A stretch of 64,000 nucleotides of DNA from Gari tellinella (GCA_922989275.2 OV277862.1:40821786-40885785); one strand, 5' to 3'. Positions 42,051 to 53,549 are shown, counted from the first letter of the stretch. The notes: generated by a model not told the origin, from the sequence alone. Translations and numbers: made by a program.

Positions 42051-43130
42051 AAACGTTTACCTTGAAGTTTGCTTTGTGAAACAACAAGATGATGTTAGAG
42101 AAAACTTGTGAAATAAGCCACAAATAGGTAATGCTGGTATATTATCATTATCATCTTCATTAATAGCATCACTCTGCATATAGTATACTTGCCAAAGGCT
42201 CTGATAACAACTTTTTCACTGAATATTTTATTTCACTGAATATTTCATTTGGTGCCAATGTGTACAAAAAAACAACGGAAGTAATTTAAGAAACTCATAG
42301 TTTGAATTCCTGTGTTGCCGAGAGGTTGGTAAGTTAGGTAACCAGGTTGAGCAAAAGTTGATAGACTTTAGTGTAGCTGGATAGCTATACCATAAGAATG
42401 TTAGTAGACTGCAGTCTTCACCCTAACCCACTTGCCCGACGCCTGGGGCAAGTGGTTTCTATTTCGGGGAAGTCACTTGCCCAAATCAGAAACCACTTAG
42501 TGATATTTGCATCAGAATTAGAGACAATTGCATCAGAATTTGGCATATAATACCGTACTCAAACGGTGAAAAGGGCAGTTTTTGTCAGTTTAGTCTGAAA
42601 AACCTAAGGCAAAGATTGGTAGTGTTCTATAGTCAGCCAAAGGCCACTGGGTTTCAGTCCTAATTGACTTTAAACTTTTTCAAAATATATTACATTTTTA
42701 TACACAACCAAACAACCATATCTTACTACTTTTGAGTTCATACCTAATGAATTTCTAATTCCAATGACAACAAGAATAAAATAGATGTACGTTTAACTAC
42801 GTTCCTATTTATCCTGGGAATTATGTATGAATAACTTCGTGATCTATCTATAGATACATGTACTGCCATAACGCCTCTTCCAAATATAAGTGGCAGTCCT
42901 TTCATTCTTCCCAGAAGTTGAAAATTGGTGCCAGTCCGAATTTGAAAAATATGCAAGTCACACACAAATTTTACCGGTCCAAAAAGGACTTGCAATGCAA
43001 TACTTTGCAAAAATTTAGGAAAAAAATGCCAGTCACTCGGAGCGGTAAGTTTCAATATTTACCAGTCCGACACAATTTTTGCCAGTCAGGACTGACAGAC
43101 TGGCAGGTATCTGGAAGACTGTGACCTTTT
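42051..43130. other. Unassigned intergenic stretch
   Basis: Mostly unrecognised. Between 42850 and 43115 the motif CCAGTC recurs several times and GCCAGTCAGGACTGACAGACTGGC forms a short palindrome, perhaps a decayed repeat. No coding frame supported. Confidence 0.45.
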
Positions 43131-43372
43131 TTAACCCTTTCCCCCACAGAATCGCCTTTTAGCGCATTTAATTTGTTCCTCCGCAGAAGCAAAATAGATT
43201 CAATTTATACAGACAAGAAAATATACCATAAGAAATAGTTTTTAAATTCTAGGAGATAATAGCTTAAAGCAGGCTGAAAGTAAAGCAGAATGTGCGTTTA
43301 TGCTTTACTTTAAACCTGCTTTAAGAGGTCTCTTCAAAACTATAAAACAGGCTATGGGGTAAAGGACCTAAG
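43131..43372. mobile_element. Family A MITE
   Basis: TTAACCCTTTCCCCCACAGA ... GCTATGGGGTAAAGGACCTAA. Hairpin GCAGGCTGAAAGTAAAGCAG / TGCTTTACTTTAAACCTGCT around a shortened centre. Confidence 0.85.
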
Positions 43373-43705
43373 CCTATCGCACACAACTCGTCATAGGTTC
43401 CCAATGGCCAACTCTACAACAGAGAAGATTCTGGACAGACATTGACCACTATGTACAAGATTGTGAACCTTCTGGTTGCTGTGCCAATTATATATCATCC
43501 AGTTTTAGCTGCTGTCAGATCTACTAGGAACAGTCACAGCATGAAGTTTATACAATACCAAGCTAGGATCAACGTCTACCATTATTCATATTTCCCAAGA
43601 TCTGTGATCGGATGGAACTCTTTACCTAACGAGTGCATCTCTTCAACAAGCCTGGATGAGTTCAAGTCAGCCGTCCAGCTTGTGACAGTGCCTTATAACT
43701 AATCC
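43373..43705 (+). pseudogene. LINE reverse transcriptase C-terminal relic
   Basis: One frame reads QLVIGSQWPTLQQRRFWTDI; after a shift of frame at about 43440 it continues TTMYKIVNLLVAVPIIYHPV and later HYSYFPRSVIGWNSLPNECI then SSTSLDEFKSAVQL, ending in a stop. The MYKI.N.LV.VP, YSYFPR..I.WN.LP and SL..F...V pattern is the C-terminus of non-LTR retrotransposon ORF2 proteins common in invertebrates. 5' truncated and frameshifted. Confidence 0.85.
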
Positions 43706-45109
43706 AAAGCCAGAACTGTATAGTGTAATATATGTTAGTCTTATGGGACTTTTTATCTTGCAAGTGTGCAGGGCGGACCTCTACATGTCATCATATATGA
43801 TGTCACATTGGAATTTTGTAAAAAGTTTTATCGTCAGCTAACCGGAACACCTCACCATCGCCCTAATAGCACCAATGTACAGCACACCCGCACACACCCC
43901 TCAGCGTGGATGTCCGAGAGGATTTTGCTGAGAAAACCAGTTGAAGGTGTCTAGGTGTAATTTTGAAGAGTATACCCGTTTATGTTGATGGAAGTTTTTT
44001 TTTCTTCCTTTTTTGTACATGTCAAGACTCTACCCTTCGGTGTCAAAATGACAACATTCAACACTAAAGCCAAAGCCTGCACATTATCTTTACTTGAAAC
44101 TTCGAATATACTTCAATTGTATGATGATCTGACATCAGTGTACAATATATAATTAATTAAGCAGCATTCAATCTATGGATTTGGAAATCTGACGAGCCGG
44201 AAATTGGTGTTTTAAAAAATGCCTTTCTCCAGTAGCCTAGTACGATGCGATATGATGCTTTGGAATGAAAAGTGTCTTAAATATTATTTATTCTATACTA
44301 AAATCCCTACACTGATGTTAGCAAGCGGCGATCTGGCGCAAAACTGGAGTTTACATACCATTTAATTTCATCGATTTCCAGTTTGTTTACATACGGTGCC
44401 TTGAAAAAACTTAGTTTTTGTAAAAATTACTTTTCTCACATCATGTAGGGTCGGGGCTAAAATGCGGGCATATCTAAGATTTGACGGTATCGTAAAATGT
44501 TTCATAATCGGCTGATTTTCATAATCGATCATCGGATATAATCGGACAGACTACTTCGATTAATCATCGATTATATAATCGAAATGAGAAATTTAAATTT
44601 TGAGAATAAATTTTTGTAACTATAATCTTGGAAGTTGACAATATAAAATCAGATTATATCTTTTTAAATTTTAATTGCACATCTGAAGATTCTACAAACA
44701 TTATTAATGTAGTAAAGTGTTATCATACATTTTATATTAGAAATAATATAGCTATTTAACTTAGAATATAATAATAAAAAAAATTATTTTGATTAATCTA
44801 TTTTATAATTGATTATCTATCGAATAATCATTTTCCATCAATCATCGGAAATAATGGATCATCGTTTAAACACTAGTTTAAAGATTAATTTATATCATCA
44901 TCGACTTATAATAATAATAATAAAAACCCTCATCCAACACCAATATTAAAGGTTCACTTATTATTAAAGGCCGTTTATTAAAATTGGTAAAAAAAATTAT
45001 CTAACCAACATTGTTTTACTACAAAGTTGACCAAATATAGGATACTTGGCGTAATTAATCATTTTAAAGTTAAATGCTGGCTGTCCAAGTGATCAAAATG
45101 ATTTTCAAA
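43706..45109. other. AT-rich intergenic stretch
   Basis: 43706-43960 may be 3' UTR of the LINE relic. 44500-44880 is rich in short ATTAATCG/CGATTA palindromic motifs and looks like a decayed repeat. A short ATA run is at about 44910. Nothing else recognised. Confidence 0.5.
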
Positions 45110-45343
45110 CCTAAAAATGTACTGTTGTCAAACCAGTGAGTTTGGTCAAATTCGTCATATATTTGTCATCTGCTTCAAATATTTATTGTCTGCGAAAATA
45201 AATCAAAATTAGTTTTAAAGCTTTTCAAACTGATGAAAGGTTGAAGATGAGTTGCAAACAGTTAGGATCCAGATCAGACGCCTCACCATCTGATCTGGTG
45301 CAAAACTGTTTGCAAATGTCCCACTTAGGATGATAAGGGTTAA
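45110..45343. mobile_element. C-like TTAA element, partial
   Basis: Contains TTTGTCATCTGCTTCAAATA and a hairpin GCAAACAGTTAGGATCCAGA / TCTGATCTGGTGCAAAACTG with GACGCCTCACCATC centre, ending AGGATGATAAGGG-TTAA. That TTAA also begins the next A copy. Confidence 0.7.
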
Positions 45344-46977
45344 CCCATTACCCAATAAATACGCCTTTAATTTATTCATCCACTGAAGAAAATAGTTCCA
45401 ATTTATACTGTTACAAATAAGAATCATAAGAAATAGTTTCTATATTCTAGCCGATTTCAGCTTAAAGCAGGTTGAAAGTAAAGTAGAATCAATGTGCCTT
45501 AGGGCGCATTCTGCTTTATTTTCAACCTGCTTTAAGTAGTCAACTATTTTCAACAAGAGCCCCATGGGGCATATTTCGCTCACCTGAGAATAACTGACAA
45601 AATGGAGATAAAGATTTTATGTCCAGGACAGGGTCATTTTTTACCCCATTGCATAATTTGAACAATCTTGAAAGAGGACATGTAGATGATGCTATGAGCC
45701 AAATATCTAAGATCAGGGTACTAGGGTTTTAGAAAAAAAAGATTTTTTTAAGTTTCCATTGAAACAATATATTTTTAGCTCCTGTGACCTTCATATGCAA
45801 CAGACAGGAACCATTTAAACAAAATAGGTAAAGGACATCTAAAAGTGTCACCATGCCGATTATCAAAACTATGGCCATATCAGTTTCAGAGAAGACGTTT
45901 GAAAATTTCACTATATAACTCTATGTAAAACAGTGACCCCCGGGGTGGGGCCAATGTTGACCCCAGGGGCATAATTTGAACAATCTTGATAAAGGAGCTG
46001 TAGGTGATGCTATGTGTCAAATATCTAAGCTCTGGCCCTTGTAGTTTTTGACAAAAAGATTTTTTAATTTTTATAGAAAAAAATCAATTTTTAGCTCCTG
46101 TGACCTAGATATGCAACAGACCGGAACCATTTGAACAAAATATGTAAAAGATATATACCAACTTTCAAAGCTATGGCCATATTAGTTTCCGAGAAGAAGA
46201 CATTTGAAATTTTCACTATATAACTCAATGTAAAACTGTGACACCCGGGGAGGGGCCAATTTTGACCCCAGGGGCATAATTTGAAGAAACTTGATAGAGG
46301 ACCTGTAGGCAATGCTATGTGCCAAATATCTAAGCTCTGGCCCTTGTAGTTTCAGACAAGAAGATTTTTTAAGTTTTCATTGAAAAAAATCTATTTTTAG
46401 CTTCTGTGACCTAGATATGCAACGGACAGGAACCATTTGAACAAAATAGGTAAAGGACATCTAGAAGTGTCACCATGCTAAATATTAAAGCTCTGCCATG
46501 GCCATATTAGTTTCAGAGAAGAAGACGTTTGAAAATTTCACTATATAACTCTATGTAAAACGGTGACCCCCGGGGCGGGGCCAATTTTGACCCCAGGGGC
46601 ATAATTTGAACAAACTTGATAGAGGACTTGTAGGTGATGCTATGTGCCAAATATCTAAGCTCTGGCCTTTGCAGTTTTTGACAAGAAGATTTTTTAAGAT
46701 TTCATTATTTTTTCACTTTGGTTGCCATGGCAACCAGAGTTCTGCATTGTTTTCAATTCTTTGAACATATTTGAAAGAGCTTGACCCAAGGAACATTTCT
46801 GTAAAGTTTGGTTGAAATCTGTTCAGCGGTATAGGAGGAGATGTCATTTGAAGCAATTGTTAACGACGACGGACGACGCACACCGCACGACGGACACAGG
46901 GCCATCCCAATAGCTCACCTTGAGCCTTTGGCTCAGGTGAGCTAAAAATAGAAACAGGCTATGGGGTAATGGATTAA
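45340..46977. mobile_element. Family A MITE split by a Hel element
   Basis: TTAACCCATTACCCAATAAA through hairpin (GCAGGTTGAAAGTAAAGTAG and complement) to GTCAACTATTTTCAA, then after the Hel element ATAGAAACAGGCTATGGGGT to GGATTAA. Confidence 0.88.
45554..46945 (+). mobile_element. Hel element inside a family A MITE
   Basis: Begins CAAGAGCCCCATGGGGC and ends TTTGGCTCAGGTGAGCTAA. Contains about three and a half copies of a roughly 315-bp unit (CCCCAGGGGCATAATTTGAA, AGCTCTGGCCCTTGTAGTTT, AGCTCCTGTGACCTAGATAT). The A sequence is intact on both sides with no evident target duplication. Confidence 0.9.
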
Positions 46978-47066
46978 GCAATTATTTGTATTCAGGACTA
47001 AATACATGTTTGACTATATTATATACCAAGGTATTCGACATCTTATCGTTTTTATTACCCGACATA

Positions 47067-47272
47067 CAGTAGAACCCCTCTAGTACGACCCCTAAATCAT
47101 GTTAATTATAATGCATTTACAACAGGTGACAGTAAAACAGAAAGCTCCTATAGGAGCTTTCTGTTTTACTGACACCTAAGTGACCTTGCTTTAAGCTGTC
47201 ACCTGTCTTTTATCCAATCAATTAGTCTTCGTTTTAGTGGTCATAATAGAGAGGTTCTACTGCACTTATATT
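47067..47272. mobile_element. Family E MITE
   Basis: TA-CAGTAGAACCCCTCTAGTAC ... TCATAATAGAGAGGTTCTACTG-CA. Hairpin ACAGTAAAACAGAAAGCTCC / GGAGCTTTCTGTTTTACTG. Confidence 0.92.
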
Positions 47273-47524
47273 TATTAATTCTGACAAATAACTAAATGTA
47301 AATATGCAACATCATCCAGTGGTGACCACAGACGGCTGACACACAAACTCTTACAAGGTGTACTTTTTTTATCATTTTATTTAAATTTGTAAGAATCAGA
47401 TCAGAAATGAAGTCTGTAGAGAACGATGCCATTGGGGACACATGCATATACCAACATGCTGATACCTATATACCCTTTTGAGAGTAAGATAAAGTGTGAA
47501 CTGAGGTAATTAGGTGGTAGTTGC

Positions 47525-47765
47525 TTAACTCTTTCAACACTAAGCAACTCTGGTGGGTTATAAGGTTCCCTTGTGGATCTTTTTAGTAATTGAAACATGA
47601 ACCAATCTACATGGAATTTTGGGTAGTTTAATAAATACTGGTCAGAAATTAGCAAAAAGTGTAAACCCAGATCCGAGGGTTTCTATAGGAACCCTCTTAT
47701 CTAGGTCTACACTGTTTGCAAATATATTTAGTATATTGACAAGTCCATGGTGTTGTGAGAGTTAA
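47525..47765. mobile_element. Family H TTAA hairpin MITE
   Basis: TTAA-CTCTTTCAACACTAAGC ... CCATGGTGTTGTGAGAG-TTAA. Hairpin AGTGTAAACCCAGATCCGAG and TAGGTCTACACTGTTTGC around GGTTTCTATAGGAACC. Confidence 0.9.
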
Positions 47766-48138
47766 CCATTTTAGTAACAGATCAAGTGACCTTTGATCTA
47801 CCAACCTGAAATGCAATCCCAAGCATCCCTTCCTCATAAGCAACCATTTGACAAAAAATGATGATGACTGGCACATAAGAACTAAAGCTGCTGTCCCAAA
47901 ACGAAAGCTTGGCACAGATGGACAGCACAAAAACAATATGTCTCCACAGTAAGGGTAATTATTCAAGGTAACATATAATAGAAACATTACCAGTACTCAT
48001 TTTATTGACAAATACTTTGTATACACAGTTTATCATTTCAATTTGTGTACAGAGAGTCATCACAGGATGATTGTGACGAGACAAATTATTTTCAGACAAC
48101 TAGTCTTGGTTTAGACTGTTAGTTAATAATATTATCTT
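47766..48138. other. Unrecognised intergenic stretch
   Basis: Nothing with supportable coding or repeat structure was seen. Confidence 0.5.
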
Positions 48139-48365
48139 TTAACCCTTTACCCCGTAGCCTGTTTCTACTTTTCAAGACATTTGACCACTTACATCAGGTT
48201 TAAAGTAAAGCAGAATGCGCCTTAAGGCACATTCTGCTTTACTTTCAGTCTGCTTTAAGCTACCAAATGTAAGGATAAAGAAAAAAAATCATTTTGGTAC
48301 TTATACATGACAGTATAAATTTGAACTATTTTCTTAAGTGGAGGAATACATAATCCTTTGCTTAA
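48139..48365. mobile_element. Family A MITE
   Basis: TTAACCCTTTACCCCGTAGC; hairpin CAGGTTTAAAGTAAAGCAGA and complement around ATGCGCCTTAAGGCACAT. Its right end shares the TTAA of the next copy. Confidence 0.88.
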
Positions 48366-48613
48366 CCCATTACCCCATAGCCTGTTTCTAGTTTTGAAGA
48401 CATGTGACCACTTAAAGCAGGTTGAAAGTAAAGCAGAACGTACCTTAAGGCACATTCTGCTTTACTTTCAGCCTGCTTTAAGCTAAAATCTGCTAGGCTA
48501 CATAAAATATTTGTTATGGTAATTGCTCATGAGGGTATAAACTGGAACTATTTTCTTCAGCGGAGGAATAAATTAAATACGCTAAAAGTCGCTTCTATGA
48601 GGGAAAGGGTTAA
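48362..48613. mobile_element. Family A MITE sharing a TTAA
   Basis: TTAACCCATTACCCCATAGC ... CTATGAGGGAAAGGGTTAA. Hairpin GCAGGTTGAAAGTAAAGCAG and complement around AACGTACCTTAAGGCACATT. Same orientation as the neighbour. Confidence 0.9.
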
Positions 48614-48760
48614 AAGCAGGGTTAACGGTTCTTATTGCTATACTAGCATTAATTTTGCAAACAGTTTGGATCTAGAACAAACAAGTACATGTAATTCGGT
48701 TTTAGTTCAGGATCAAAAAAATTTGATATTTTTTTTATATTAATTATATATTCCTTCAGC

Positions 48761-49303
48761 TTAAAGGGACTCGCAACCGGATGGTGTACTTGTCAAAATA
48801 AAATAAAATACTCAAATAAAAGCAAATTTGTGGCATTATTTGGCTTCTGACATTAAAAAAATATGATCAGTCCAAAAAAAGTCTCAAGAATCGTCACCGA
48901 ATCTTAGATTTTTAGATATTTTCCATCGTTTTTCTATACCGACTAGTAGACGGTACAGTTGTTGTTGCTTCTCTACACGGGCTCAGACATAAACACGAGC
49001 CGAATTACGAAGTTGTATGCACTTTCGATCGCTACACATTGAAATACGTTAAATCGATCCGAGATAAACGGATAGTTCCGTGGTCCATTGGTCTAAGCGG
49101 TTTCCCCTATTTTGCCTTCTGTCCGCCAATGCCGGGCCCCGGGTTCGAATCCCACCAGAGACCAATATTTTTTTTTATTGAAATACATTTTTTTTAAACA
49201 GAATTTCTTATCCTAAACTAATTCTTTACCATTTATATAAGCGTTTGACACATATTTACAAATTACTATTTTTAATGCACCATCCGGTTGCGAGTCGCTT
49301 TAA
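48761..49303. mobile_element. TTAA-flanked transposon containing a tRNA-like segment
   Basis: TTAA-AGGGACTCGCAACCGGATGG ... CCATCCGGTTGCGAGTCGCT-TTAA: about 25-bp nearly perfect inverted ends with TTAA on both sides. 543 bp, no transposase. The interior holds the tRNA-like sequence at 49078-49166 followed by a poly-T. Confidence 0.9.
49078..49166 (+). other. tRNA-like sequence (A-box and B-box) in a transposon
   Basis: CCGTGGTCCATTGGTCTAAG then CGG resembles a D-arm/A-box. GGTTCGAATCC at 49142-49152 is a perfect B-box; it is followed by CCACCAGAGACCA and a T-run usable as a pol III terminator. The acceptor ends do not pair and the T-stem pairs at only about three of five positions, so it is not a functional tRNA; probably a tRNA-derived (SINE) segment. 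Confidence 0.7.
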
Positions 49304-49523
49304 ACCATAACTTGTTTCTAGTTTTGAAAACTAGTGACCACTTAAAGCAAGTTGAAAGTAAGGCTCATTCTGCTTTACTTTTAGACTGTTTTAAGCTATC
49401 ATCTGCTAGGATGTAGAAAAAAATCCTATGATACATATTCATGACTATATAAATTGGAAAATTTTTCTTCAGTGGTTGAATTAATTAAATGTGTAAAAAG
49501 CATAGTATTGAGTAATGGGTTAA
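49300..49523. mobile_element. Family A MITE adjoining the tRNA-like transposon
   Basis: TTAAACCATAACTTGTTTCT ... ATTGAGTAATGGGTTAA. Hairpin degenerate (GCAAGTTGAAAGTAAGGC / CTGCTTTACTTTTAGACTG). Confidence 0.82.
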
Positions 49524-49654
49524 ACTGCAAGAAGACATAGTTGAACATTTTTGCCGAGAATTAAGAGGCATAGCTCTGTAAGACAAGAAGGCTGTCACAC
49601 TAAGTGACAAATGCAGGCTGTAAAATAAAATCATACAGTAAGTGTAGTGTTGAA

Positions 49655-49835
49655 CTCCAAATAGTACCTGAGATTTTATCAATGCAGCCGGATAGCACCA
49701 ATAAGTTATGTGCTAAATACAAACAGGTGTTTACTGGAATAGGAAAGTTGAAAGATACACAAATCGACTTACACGTTGACCCGAATGTACAGCCAGTAAC
49801 TGTCTATCAAATATGTAGCCCCGTCTACTAGCAGA
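49655..49835 (+). pseudogene. Gypsy-type retrotransposon pol relic (protease-RT linker)
   Basis: The frame reads PEILSMQPDSTNKLCAKYKQ then VFTGIGKLKDTQIDLHVDPN then VQPVT before losing similarity. The VF.GIGKLKD.Q..LHVDP.VQPV pattern is the segment just before the reverse transcriptase in Ty3/Gypsy pol. No RT catalytic motif follows, so this is a short relic. Confidence 0.8.
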
Positions 49836-50219
49836 CTGATGCCTCTCACATAGCATGTAATTAATAGGGGTCAGTTCCCTTTAGAGTTCCGATACACAGA
49901 GTTTGATATTGATATGTATAGAAATGTAGTTAGCTTTAGACATTAAATAGTTAGTACTTTAAAGAGCCTTCCTTATGCATCAACCGACATACGCACAGAT
50001 TTTACAGTAAGTATGGTACTGTTTGCTGTTGTTGTGATGAAAATGTACACAGAAACAAGCTTTTTGAATTGCAAATGTTGAATTAACTCTATTTGACCTT
50101 TACCTTTGTCTGACATAACTCAACTGTACTGAGCTTAAGGGCTTCTTGAGTTGAGTACACAAACAAAGTTCATAGTTGTACCGAACTCCATAGCTTCTTG
50201 AGTTGAGTACACATTCCAA
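49836..50219. other. Unrecognised, then start of an M element
   Basis: 49836-50055 shows nothing recognised. From about 50060 M-type sequence begins (TTTGACCTTTACCTTTGTCT, GACATAACTCAACTGTACTG, TTGAGTTGAGTACACATTCC). Confidence 0.55.
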
Positions 50220-51745
50220 CAAGAAGGCCTGAAGGCCCTGATATCGCTCACCTCTTGTACTGAAGCCTGATAGCTTTACCTTTCTGTTTCACTCGTTTTA
50301 ATCTAAATCCATTCAAATTTGTAGTATAGCATGTAAACAATTTTTGAATACAGCCTCATAATTCTAGTATAGTAGAGTACATCAAGGGCAGATAACTAGA
50401 ACCTAAACAAGACTGAAATGAAGCCTTTTCTAGCATTTCAAAGTGTATCAAGGGCAGATAACTATTGCCACAATTATTAGATTTCAACAATAATTGCACT
50501 CCTTTGAGAACTTATAGCTGTATACTTTGTGTGCAAGTATAATCAAAATCCATAGAAAACTGTACCGGTAGTTACAAAAGTGTAAACCCTGTTAGATATG
50601 GCATTTTCAGCTATTCAAGGGCAGATAACTCTTGACCTATTAGTTTGATTTCAACCATAGTCACACTTATTGCAACTCTTATGGTAATATACAATCTGAG
50701 CAAGTTTGAAAAATACTGGATAAAAATTGTGGCGGCTAGAGTATGGCATTTTCAGCAATTCAAAGGTAGATAACTCTTGACCTATGCGTCTGATTTCAAC
50801 TATAATCAAACTCATTTGAACTCTTGTGTGGTCATATACTATCTGAGCAAGTTTGAGAAAGATTGTATAAAAATTGTGGCCTCTAGGGTGTAAACACCCT
50901 TAAATAAGGCATTTTCAGCAATCCAAAGGTAGATAACTCTCGACCTATTAGTCTGATTTCAACCATACTCAATCTCATATGAACTCCTATAGTCATATTG
51001 AATCTGAGCAAGTTTGAGATAGATTGGATAAAACTGTGGCCTCTAGAGGGTAAACACTGTTAAATATGGCATTTTCAGCAATTCGAAGGTAGATAACTCT
51101 TGACCTGTTGGTCTGATTTCAATCATAATCAAACTCATTCGAACTCTTATGGTAATATACAATCTGAGCAAGTTTTCGACAGATTGGATAAAAAGTGTGG
51201 CCTCTAGAGTGTAAACATTGTTAAATATAGTATTTTCAGCAATTCAAAGGTAGATAACTATTGACCTATTGGTCAGATTTCAACCATAATCGAACTCATC
51301 CGAACTCTTATCTTATGGTAATATACAATCTGAGCAAGTTACAGAAAGTTTGGATTAAAATTGTGGCCTCTAGAGAATAAACACTATAATTGTTGACGAT
51401 GGACGACGGACATTCAAGGATTGCAAAAGCTCTCCTGAGCTAGCTCAGGTGAGCTAAAAATAAAGTCTTTATCACATGCAGTTCCAATGTTATGGCCAAT
51501 GTTAAATTCACCCTATTTTACCTCTAAATGACCTTGACATTGGCATTTTACCTCTAAATGACCTAAGTTGTACTGAGCTCAAAAGCTTCGTGGGGTGAGT
51601 ACCCATACCAAATATAAAGTCTCTATCTTATGTAGTTCTAAAGTTATGGCCAAGGTTAAAGCTGTGTACAGACAGACAGACAAACAAACTTACAGACAGA
51701 CCAAAAACAATATGCCCCCACTAAGTTGTGTGGGGGCATAAAAAA
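50060..51745. mobile_element. Family M element split by a Hel element
   Basis: Resumes after the insertion at AAATAAAGTCTTTATCACAT and ends ACAATATGCCCCCACTAAGT then TGTGTGGGGGCATAAAAA, itself a small hairpin. The internal repeat unit GAGTACCCATACCAAATATA at about 51597 shows the uninterrupted version of the insertion site. Confidence 0.82.
50220..51457 (+). mobile_element. Hel element with about 160-bp internal repeats
   Basis: Begins CAAGAAGGCCTGAAGGCCC then TGATATCGCTCACC, ends GAGCTAGCTCAGGTGAGCTAA. Interior: about five copies of a 160-bp unit (GGCATTTTCAGCAATTCAAA, GGTAGATAACTCTTGACCTA, ACAATCTGAGCAAGTTTGAG), unrelated to the 315-bp unit of the other Hel elements. Confidence 0.9.
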
Positions 51746-51922
51746 TCAACCAGCTGGATAACTTTTTTTGATAAACCATCATGACATTGTCATGTTTCAT
51801 TAGATTCCAGAAAGCAGTTGCTGAGAAAGGTCAACAGACCAACTCCTATAAACTTTGTAACTTATTTTCAGATTTTCTGTAAAAAACTTTCTTGCAGAGT
51901 AAAATGTTTGGAATGCAGAAGG

Positions 51923-52262
51923 TCAAAAGTCTTTGTCAGCTAACAGCGGTGTCTGCAGAAGTTGGGACTGTCTGTTATTATCAACATTATCTTTTTTCCT
52001 TTTGTATGGCACAACAGTGGGATTCATGACTATGTTTGGCCGTGACTGCTGATCACTGGACTCAAGTCTTCGCTTGTAAGGAGTCACTGCAGTTGAAGCG
52101 TTATTCACACCACCTATCCATGCCCTCCCCTGTGTGTCAGAGTCTGTAGCTGTAACTGATGGAGTCCAGTCATGACTGGGTGTACTTGTCTCTGATGTAA
52201 CTGTAGCAGAGGCTCTGTGCTTTGTCTGTTTAAGTCCTTTCCACTCTTTTTGAAAGTGAATT
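51923..52262 (-). CDS. CENATAC: CENATAC (CCDC84) terminal coding exon
   Basis: Acceptor TTTGTTTCAG; completes a Lys codon and reads IHFQKEWKGLKQTKHRASAT, then a Ser/Thr-rich linker with SHDWTPS, then a basic C-terminus (VVPYKRKKDNVDNNRQSQLL) and TGA. It joins in phase to the exon at 53975-54107. This tail runs longer after the conserved block than in the vertebrate protein as I remember it. The low-complexity basic tail could not be assigned alone; its identity comes from the upstream exons. Confidence 0.85.
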
Positions 52263-52306
52263 CTGAAACAAAGAATTCAAAGGATTATCCATTTACCCCA
52301 TATATA

Positions 52307-52554
52307 CAGTGGAGAAAACGTTATTCTTTCCCAATAAACGCGTTTACGCTAAAACTATTATTTTCACTGCAAACAGTTTGGAGCCAGATCAGACGCCGGG
52401 TAACCCGGCGTCTGATCAGGCTCCAAACTGTTTGCCACCAAGATAAAGATGAATTATCAGGATTGTCAAAAAGATGTACTTTTCTACGTTTTGGTGTCTT
52501 GCGTTTGCGTACGTTTGCGTTTAAATGGGAAAGAATAACAGATTCTCCACTGTA
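52307..52554. mobile_element. Family G MITE inside a family A copy
   Basis: TA-CAGTGGAGAAAACGTTATTC ... GAATAACAGATTCTCCACTG-TA. Hairpin CAAACAGTTTGGAGCCAGAT and complement around CAGACGCCGGGTAACCCGGC. The flanks ATTTACCCCATATA and CACCTTTTTATGCCTTTAAA are the start of an A element. Confidence 0.93.
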
Positions 52555-52569
52555 CACCTTTTTATGCCT

Positions 52570-53043
52570 TTAAATTACACCATGCCTTATATCTAAGCTC
52601 TGGCCTATTAGTTTCAGAGTGTTTTAAAATTAATTTTATTACTCTTTGTCAATTTTAGACCCCCGGGGCCAGGTCATTTTGACCCCAGCTGCGTAGTTTG
52701 AACAATTCTGATAGAGAATCTGTTAATATAGATGATGCTTTGTGCCAAATATCTAAGCTCAATTAACTGTGGTTTCAGACAAGAAATATTTTTGAAGATT
52801 TCATCGAAACAATTTAGTTTTAACTCTTGAAATCTAGATATACAATGGACTGGAACTATTTAAACAATTTGAACATCTTTAAAAGAGGATGATATAAGGT
52901 ACATTCTATCAAAGTTTGGTAAAAATCCAACCAGTTGTTTAGGAGGATGTGTCATTTTTAGAAAGTGTTGACGACGGACAGATGACTACAAACACAGGAC
53001 AATCAAAATAGCTAACTTTTACACAACCTGTCAGGTGAGCTAA
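52570..53043 (+). mobile_element. Hel element, 5' truncated
   Basis: Internal 315-bp-type unit (TATCTAAGCTCTGGCCTATT, ACCCCCGGGGCCAGGTCATT) and the end CAACCTGTCAGGTGAGCTAA; the CAAGAG start is missing. Confidence 0.82.
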
Positions 53044-53067
53044 AAAGCAACCAAATTCTACAGACAG

Positions 53068-53549
53068 TTAACCCTTTACCTGATAGCCTGTTTCTAGTAT
53101 TGAAGACAGTTGACTACTTAAACCAGGTTAAAAGTAAAGCAGAATGCGCCTTAACTCTTTCCTCCCTGAAACTTTAAATGGAAAATTCCAGTTTCGATTT
53201 TTGTCTAGTCCATTTCTGGCTTTTAAGGGTTGTTTTTGTCCATTTTTGGCATTATGACAAACAGTGAAGACCCTGATCAGAGGGCTCCTGTCGGAGCCCT
53301 CTGATCTGGGTCTTCACTGTTTGCAAAGGACAAGTGTACTATTCACATGTATACTGTTTGAAAAGGACGCCAATATGCGGGACTAGGGTTCAAAGGGTTA
53401 AGGCGCATCCTGCTTTAAGCTATAATGTGCTAGAATAGAGAAAATATTATCTATAATATATAATCATGACTTATTAAATTGGAACTATTTTCTTTAGCAG
53501 AGGAATAAATCATATTCGCTAAAAGGCACTTCTATGGGAGAAAGGGTTA
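53068..53549. mobile_element. Family A MITE split at its hairpin centre by family B
   Basis: TTAACCCTTTACCTGATAGC to CAGAATGCGCC-TTAA; resumes TTAA-GGCGCATCCTGCTTTAAG and ends GGGAGAAAGGGTTAA. Without B it reads GCGCCTTAAGGCGC, the normal A hairpin centre. Confidence 0.93.
53151..53401. mobile_element. Family B MITE at the centre of the A hairpin
   Basis: TTAA-CTCTTTCCTCCCTGAAAC ... GGGTTCAAAGGG-TTAA. Perfect hairpin CAAACAGTGAAGACCCTGAT / ATCTGGGTCTTCACTGTTTG around AGGGCTCCTGTCGGAGCCCT. Confidence 0.95.

Noticed and set aside
49078..49166. Functional tRNA gene
   Set aside because: The B-box is perfect, but the acceptor ends do not pair and the T-stem is broken; called tRNA-like instead.
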